Assembly: GCA_963556495.2 (NCBI GenBank)
Contig: OY747710.1
Coordinates: forward strand, 19,906,500-19,970,499
Direction: 5' to 3'
From: Valencia hispanica
Taxonomy: Eukaryota > Chordata > Actinopteri > Cyprinodontiformes > Valenciidae
DNA: 64,000 nucleotides
Of the stretch, positions 38,301 through 47,300 are shown in pieces; the stretch's first letter is position 1, and every line of letters starts with the position of its first letter. The translations under genes were made by a program, and so were the position numbers. The notes below the pieces were generated by a model. That model searched no databases and was not told the origin of the DNA. It was given only the letters and a program-made list of their open reading frames with translations.

Positions 38301-41300
38301 TGTAAAGATGTCTTTCTTATGCTCTATTTGTACAGCATGCGACTGCAGGATGTAAGCAATCTTACCGTCATTGTCAATAGCAAAAGGCACATTGGGAGTG
38401 ATGATGTCATAGAAGCAGATCTGGCTGTACTGAGGGGAGCAGTCGGCATCCAGAGCCTCAACCCGCACAATCCTGTCAAACAGACGGCCCTCTGGGACCG
38501 AAGCCTCGTAGCGTCGCTCCACAAACACTGGGGAGAACTCGTTGACGTCGTTCACACGAACATGCACCGTGGCCCTAAGGGTAAGGGAAGGAGTGGTGGG
38601 AGGCCAAGCCGAAGCAGAGAGAAGAGGGTTAATATCTCTACAGGAAGCCGGGGAGATATTACAGCACATCTACTGACTGTCATTGTAAAAAATGGATGGA
38701 AGAAGTCTAACTTGTGGGATTTCTTGCTGTTGACTCCATCGGGTCCTTCTCCGCAGTCGTAAGCCTGGATGGTAAAGCTGTGCTCCCGCTGACTCTCACA
38801 GTCCAGCGGCTCTTTAGACCGAACCAGACCCTCACCGGTGGAGCGGTCCAGGACCACGGCTTCAAACTGGACTGAACCGGAGCCCGAGGGACCATTATGA
38901 ACCCGAAAGCCACAGATTTCACCTGGGTTCAGAATATTAATTAAATAGTGTTCAGCAGAAATGAATTAAAAATGACATTATATAAGCAGACAGACATTTG
39001 TTTTTAATTAAGGTTAATTGAATTCCCTTTGATTTAAAAGGAAGTCTGTTGGTTTTTTATTTTGTCCTGATTATTGTAACACTTTTCTTTTATTCATGTG
39101 AAGAACTTTTACCTGGCCTCTTTCTGACTAACGAGTTTTGATTTTCTCTTGATTTATAAAACCCTCTGTAGGTTTATTCAATCAGGCAAATTGTTTTATT
39201 TTTGTGAAAAATATCTTCAAATACCCATAAAAAGTTTAAAAGATGAAAAAAGCTGTCGATTTATTGTTAGCATCCATCAAGCTGTAAATAAATTTTAATT
39301 TGTAATATTTTAATAGTAAAGTAGTTTATTTACTACCGTTACTGTTGGTTTACAGCAGGGCATAAAGACTGTATTGTAAAAGGTTTTAAATGACATATCT
39401 CTAAGTGATGCATCTAAAGATTTTGACCCAGTTGAAATTTAACATTCCGACTGAATAGAAAAATGACTGGGATTGTCTGGTACTGTGCTAGATTAGCTCG
39501 GATTTTACTTGACAGACCAGAACAACTTTGTTTCATTTGGCAATTATGAATCTAAGCCAACAAAGAATACTTGCGGGGGTTCCTCAAGGCCCTATTCTCG
39601 GGCCCCTTTTATTCATTATCTACATGATTCCCCTTGCTACAGAGCATTATTTGCATAAAGCAACCCCCACAGAGACAGTTTCTCCCCCAAGGCGGTCTCT
39701 CCGATGAACGCCCTACAGCCTCAATAGTCAGCTACTTGTAAATATAAGCATGTACGCACTATAACAACCTGCCCTTCCATTTTTTTTCCCTTTTCCTCAT
39801 TAAAAAAATGGCTGTACATACACATACGAGTAAATACTGTTCCTTTTATCCCTCATTTCATTTCCTCTAAAGTTTATTTATTTATAATTAATGTCTGTGA
39901 GGACTTGAAGTCAACCGAAGTACAATTCTTTGTTTATGCACATACTCTTGGCCAATAAAGCTGATTCTGATTCTAGTTCACCTTTAACAGCAATGCTTTC
40001 CAACCCTACTCCTCAAGGCACACTGCCCTGCATATTTTAGATGTTACTCTGCTTTGACTGCAGTTTGGAAAAAGCCTGGTAATCAGCCATCAATTGAAAT
40101 AAAGTGTGCTGAAGCAGGGAAATATCTAAAACTACAGCATTTCTTACCATACATATGCTGAAGACACTGACACCCAAAGAAATGTTGGGTCATTTAACTC
40201 AAAACAGTAATGGTTACTGTGCCTTTCACCTAAGGGTAAAATATTTATACTATTGTTTTTATTCATATGTTTGAAAGTTGCATTTTAACATGTCTTTCAT
40301 TTATGTGTGCTAAAGATTTTCTATTACTTTATTATTGTATTTCTTGCTTGCTTTAAAACCACTTTATCAGTTAAATGTTCTGATTAACTCAAAAAAGCAA
40401 ATAAGGCATAATTAAATACAGTTGCAGTTATTTTACAGGAATTAGTAGGGGTCCAACTAATTATATCCCTTGACTTTATGTAGCATTATGTAATTGCAAT
40501 GATATACAATTTAGTTAATCCACTAGTAAACTGGGATCCCAAAATAAAGAAGACAAGCTAAAACCTCACAGACTGATGCATTTTCTGGTGTCAGGCTTTG
40601 ACACGGAAGAAGCTTTTTCTCTGAAACTGCTAAATTATTAACCGATGCAGTCCTTAGAAGAAGGGAGAACCCCTGTTTATCTTTGAAAAGACTTGATCTC
40701 TGGGGGATCCTTTTTTCTAGACCCACTCGTGTTACTGACCTGTTACTGACAAATAACATCTTCCTCTGTTTTGTTGCTCCTCTTCCTACTTGTTAAACAT
40801 ATTGTTGAGGGAAAAAAAGAAGCATCCATGTATTTTTTTAAAGCTTCATTTCTTACTAAATTTGATATGTTGTCTTTTCAGTGTTCTAATAAATACAGGT
40901 TTTTTTTATTTTTTACAAAATGCAAACCCTAGATTCAAACCACTAAATCTGAATGAAATGAATGAAAGCTCAATCCAATGTAATACTGAGTAGAAATGCC
41001 TTTATGTAGCCGTTTATCTCCAAAAGTCTTTTATCTCCAGAACAGATAAAAAAAAAAAAAATGTTAAACTGCAACAGCAACTGAAAATAAAAATCCCCAG
41101 AATAGCAGCAGATCCCTATCGGCTGACAAAAGTCAAAGGTTCGTGCTCAAACAGCTAATTTCCTCTTCAGTCTTGACACTGGCTCAATATATTTCAGGAA
41201 GGCTCAGAGTAATTCAAGTTGATCTTTCATAATTTGACTGAACATGGTTATTTCCAGGACTCAGAGTGCAAACATGATCACCTTATTTCATCAGGCTGAA

Positions 41301-44300
41301 GAAACAGCACAGGGCTTGCTGATTGCTCCTGCAGCAAAGGCTTGAATTACACTGTGATGGGCTAAAAATAGTGGACTCTTTGACTGAACACATTGCTTTT
41401 AATATTTAGGGAGTCTTTAGGGAAATATTGCTGGTGGCTGCGAGTGGTATTATAGCTCCAAATGGAAAAATAAATGAGCATGTTGCTTACTACTATAAGC
41501 TCAAAGCAATCAAGCAAACAAAAATAAAGAGCATCATTAAAGTAGTCACATTACTGCAACATCATTCAGTCATATGAATAAAAATTACATTATTTTTTTG
41601 TCTTGTTTGACCAGTCAAGCAAATGATCTGACCTATTATTTTATTATTAGTAAACATTTGTTATACATCCTAAACCAAATATTTACATACACTGTATAGA
41701 ATAAACCCATGACCTTCTGACATTAATTCAGATTAAATGTTTCTGCCTTAAGTTAACAATGATTACCAAAATTTCTTCTATTTTGCTAAAAACCAGAATG
41801 AAAAAAAAAATTTCTTTAGAGAATATTTTATCCCTTCCTTCAAATTCACAAGTTTACATATATACTACAATTAATTTGCCTTTAAGTTTGGCAACGATCC
41901 GTTCATGATATCATGGATTTTTAAGCAGTAGAAAGGTTATTTCACAACATTTTAGTTAAAAATGGAGGCACACCTCTGGGCGCAGTTTAGGTCTGTACTT
42001 TAAACACAAATTGTGATCTCTCAAAAAAATCAAAAATAAATCAGGCGAAAAATCAGGAGGATAATTGTGGAACTCATGGATATAATTTCCAGATGCCTGA
42101 TAATGCCACATTTATCCATTCAAGTAGTTATATCCAAGTATAAACACCATGGGGATGTTTAGCCACTATACCGTTCAGGAAGGAAACGGGTTCTGTGTCC
42201 CAGAGATGAATTTGTTTTGGTTTGAATGTGTGTGTCGATCCCAGACCAAAGGTGAAGGGCCGTGTAAAGATGCTGTCTGAAGCTGGTGAGACAGCATCCT
42301 TATCCACATTGAAATGATTCCTGTACCGACATGGACTGAAAGGCCACTCAATGAAGAAGAAGCCATTACTCCAAAGGCGACATAAAAAAAAGCCAGATTA
42401 AAGCTTGCAAATGCATTTAAGGACAAAAAAATTTTTTTTGCTTTTATATCCTTTGGCCTGAAGAGAGTAAAGTTAAGGTGTTTGGCCATAAAGTCCATCA
42501 TTCCATCTGGAGTAAAAAGATAAATAAAATTTGCATTCAGATTTGAAAAGGGTCAGGTTTGTAACCTGTCCCAGTTACACCAGGTCTGTAAGGAGGAAAT
42601 GGCCAAAATTCAAGCAAGCTACTGCGAGAAGCTTGTGGAAGGAAAATCTGTTTGACACAATTCCTACGTTAAAAGGAAATCTATATTAACTTAATAGAAG
42701 AACGTAACAATTTTTATGATTTGGCATAATTTTGGTAACCTTAACTGACCTAAAACAGGAAGATCTTTGTCGGATTTAATGTTCAATAATGAGAAAAAAA
42801 AAGGTTATGTGTCTTTTTTACAGTGTATGTAAAAATCCGATTTCAGCTGTATTATAATCGATACAGGGTGGCGTTACCAGCGTAGTGAAGCGGAGCATCT
42901 TTGTCCAGGGCGAAGAGAGGGGGATTGAGCAGCACGGTGTTGTCGTTCTCCATGACAATCCCCTGGTATTCTGTCTCGATCCATGGCTTGTGCTTATTGG
43001 CTGAGAGGAGACAGAAGAGGCTTTGGGTCAAATGGAGCAATTACAAGGAACCAATGCATCTATTTTTAACAGTCAATTAGGGAGGAGGGACACGATGACA
43101 GTGTGCATGAGTGAAAAAACACACACACATAAACACACACACACAGTAAGTAATGTGTAACCATTGAGAGTCAGATAACGTTCACAGTTGACGTTTCTCC
43201 TCCATTTTTATTTCAAGCACCCTCCAGCTCCACAGTTCTGATTTGTTTCCATCAAACAGACACAGACAGAAATATTCGGCTCATATCTGCCAGCCAAAGA
43301 GCTCTGCAACAGGCGCGAGTCAGAATCAAACGCCCAAGGTTTTCTCAGAATCCAACCTTTAATTGCAAAATGATTATTAATCCTTGTGCAGACAGTTCTT
43401 TGCTGACTGATCAAAGGCCCGGTTAATGAGCCACAAGGATGACAATTTTACACTCTGGCAATGAGCAAAAGCAAAAGGTAGGGCGCCCTCCCTTCTGTTG
43501 TCCCAGATCTCCTAACTCAGAGGCTGCAGAGTTTGAAATCAGACATGAACACAAGACATATATTTCTTTGTCGTCGCCACAGTGGATTTTCTAGAAAATG
43601 AGTCTGGAACAAATTTTCCAGTCTCAGAGTCATCAAGAGGAAAAGAAAAATAAATAAAAAAACTGCTTCTGGTTTTGAATCTAATCAAACTTCTTTCACT
43701 TCAAACAGAGCCGGGTATCATTTGAATTCTCTTTGCCTTGAAGCACCAAGCCTTTTACAAGCCTTTGCTGCTGAATTTAAATATGTATTTTTCTACTGCT
43801 GGTAAAAAATAGCTTGAAAAAAGCAGCTGAGGTGTTTTACTGAAGCACTTCTACTTTATGCAACCTCTATTACCATGCACTGTAAAATTATGTTATATTT
43901 ATTTCATATTTAAGTACATTAAAACAGTTTGCTTTGTCTTCACCATTTATATCACTGCATCTTTGACTTGTAGCTTCTTTCCTTATGCACATATGAAGAA
44001 TTTATCAGCTAAATAGATTAAAGCTGATAATTTATTGTTAAGGTAAATTATCCATGCAACCAAACCAGCTTTTCTTGAGTGTTAAAAAGATTATGCTTGG
44101 CTGTAGTTAAAAATCATGCAGAAATGATTTAAATGTTCTCTGAAAACCTTTTTTTGGCTACTGTTGCACTGAATGAGGAATTGTTGAATATTGTGGAGAC
44201 AATATTAGTTACTATTAATCCACATTTTGCTCTTCTCTTTCTTTCTCGTCGTCATTATATCCCCCTTAGTCTCCATGAGCTTCATCTCACCAGTAAGCAT

Positions 44301-47300
44301 CAAGGGTAGTGAAACTCCATCAACCAGGCCAAATAAACAAAAAAGAAGGCCAAATAAGCAGGAGCTTGGAGAGGTGTTCATAACCTCTTCACATTTTGTG
44401 GCGTTACAGCAAATCCCAGTGTACTTCACTGGGATTTAATGTCATAGACCAGGACAGAGTTGTGAATCACTGGGAAATGGAAGGCACATGATAAATATTT
44501 TTGCATCACCAAATCTGTAAAGTGTGGCATAGACATGCACCTGCTGAGGTTTGCAGAACCATTTTTTCTGGTGGATGTCTCTACCACTTTTGAACATCTA
44601 GTGATGGCACAATCTGCCCATTCTTTTTTGCAGAGCAGCTTAAGTTCAGTCAGACTGGATGGAGAATCTCTGTGATCATCAATTATCAATCTTTTTTACA
44701 GATTCTCTATAAGATTCACGCCATTATGCTGTGTAGTTTTGGCTGTTTGTTTAGGATTGTTGTCCTGCTGGACGATGAAGCTCCACCTCAGGTTTAAGTG
44801 TTTTGCAGCCTCTAACAGTGTTTCTTCCAGTATTGCCCTGTATTTAGCTTCATCGAACTTCCTATCAATGCGCTACAACTTCCCGTTCCCTTCTGATGAG
44901 AAGCATCCCCGCAGCATGATGCTGCCACTACCAGGTTCAACAGCAGAGACAGAGATTTTAGGGTGATAAGGGGTGTTACTTTTCCACCGCACAAACAATT
45001 TTACATCTAGGTTAGAGAGTTTCTTTTTTTCATCTCACCTGATCAGAGGGCCTGCCCTCCCCCTTACTATAAACAGGACCTTCTTTCAAAAAAACTGATT
45101 CATGGAGAGGGCAATTAATAGTTGCAGGGTTCAAATCTTCCTCCACCTGAGCTGAGAGTCTCTGCAACTCATCCAGATATACCATGGGTCTCCTGACAGC
45201 TTCTCCAAAATACATTCTTCTTTCCTGGCCTGTCAGTCTGGTTGCACAGCCATGTCTTAGTAGGTCTGCAGTTTTGCCATAAAGGGCAGCACAATATCTC
45301 ACAAATATCACATCAGTATCAATATTAATACTGCAAAGGACTGTTTGGCATGAAATATTTGTTGGCTAACATATTCCAAGTGTCAGGAATTCAAGCTTTG
45401 CATACCAGTAATATATTTCAAATTCTGGAGGGAGTCTCACAGCCGGGGATCATACATGTAACACTGAGGATAGTGCCAACGATACTAAAGCTCACACAGA
45501 GTGTTAGAAACACCTTAATGACAGGGAAATATGGATATGTTACTCATGATATTGTGTTCTTTTTATTTCCTGATATTGATCACCCCTAGTGCCAAACTAG
45601 TTGCATTTTTAAAATGAAGCAGCTCTGTGAGTCGGTCAAACTTTAGGATGTTGTTTCAGAACCTAACCCCGCTTTAATATTTCCCACAACTTTCTGCCTG
45701 CCCTGTCTGCTGTGTTCCTTGTTCTTCATGATGCTGTTTGCTTCACAAACAAACCTCTGAGGCCTTCACAGAACAGCTGTATCTATACTGAGATTAGATT
45801 ACTCAAAGGTGGACTCTATTAATTATACGACTTCTGAAAGTAACTGGTTAAACTGGATTTTAGTTAGGGGATCATATTACAGGGGGATGAAAACAAATGC
45901 ATTTCACATCTTTTTTTTGTGAATATCATAAGTGTTGTTGCTCATGTATCATGTGCTTCAACTTTATTATTATAGCTTTGCACTGACTTGTGTTGGTCAT
46001 TCCCCAGAGTACCAGCAACATTTATAGAAATGTGTGGTTGTAACATGAAAAAGTGTGGAAAACCTCTCAGGGGGAAGTCAATCTACAAAAACCTTCTTGT
46101 CTTTAAAAGAAACTGGGAGCAAATTTCCCAGTAGCATCAAAGTTTCCCCCAAAGTTCTGCCCCTGTTATTGCAAAGTTTTAGTCAGTTAAATTTAATAAC
46201 TTTTGAGACATTTTTAAGACTGTCCAGTTTTAAATTTAAAAAAATAAACCAATTGGAAAACATAAACTTTGGTGAGCTAATAACTAATATGTAAGAACAA
46301 ATAAGGTTAAAGATCCATACCCTTGGCAGATCTAGATGTAAAACTTTAATTGAATCAGTAGGTCTGTTTCTGATTGGAAATGAGACAGGCAAGTTTTAAA
46401 AATAAAATCATATTTATTAATTGTTCATTACATTTATAATTATGAATGGAAAATCTTTATTTTCCTTGCAGCCATCAAACCCTTCTTATAATTACTGGCC
46501 ATCTTTTTGCATGTTTCCGCTTGTATTTTGACAATTTATCTTTGGTGATGAGGTCCATGTCTTTGGAAGGTCTCATTACCATCATCCTAATATTTGGCTT
46601 CTTCCACAGATTCAAGTCAGGACTCTGGCTGAGCAACTCCAAAATGTTCAAATGACTTCCAGTTAGCAGAAACATCTCGGTAAAATTAAAATATTACTTT
46701 AAAACATAAATATGGGTTATCAATAATTTTGGTAGTAAAGTTTTGATTTTCCCAAAATAAAACACCAAAAGCCAAATTTAAGAGAACCATTCAGTTAAGG
46801 ATGACTGTCCAGACCTTTTAACTTTGTCACAGTGCAAAAAGCTCCTAAAATCCTATGCAAGGACTGCGATTAAATCAAAGTAATATTACTTTTTATTTAT
46901 TCACTGAAAGATGCAATGAATGACAAAAAGTACAAATTTTGAATCTGTCATATTTCAGGCTTTTTAAGGCCTTTAAACAACTTGAAATGAAAGACTTTTT
47001 AAAACCCTGCAGAAACCCTAACCGTCTAAATATTTGGATTTCATTCTGGAAAAATAGCTGGGGGGGAAAAACCAAGCTCTCACTGCGCTATCCATTCCAG
47101 TCAGATTCTAACACTCTGATTAGGACTTTTTTTTATCTGGCACCAAAAATTAGTTGCCTTCAACACCCAGGCATAATCACAGTAATTCATCTTCTCCTCC
47201 TCCACCTCCTCTGTTTCCACGCCCCGGCTTGTGTGTTTCTTTTTCGGTCATTTATCTCATGCCCTCTGTCCCCCTCTGCTCATCTTCCCCTCCTCTGTCC

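Noticed and set aside
45030..45311. 93-codon minus frame as an unknown conserved protein
   Set aside because: It aligns by eye to the helix-turn-helix part of Tc1 transposases (PMVxLDELQ, ATINxxLHES), so it is transposon debris.
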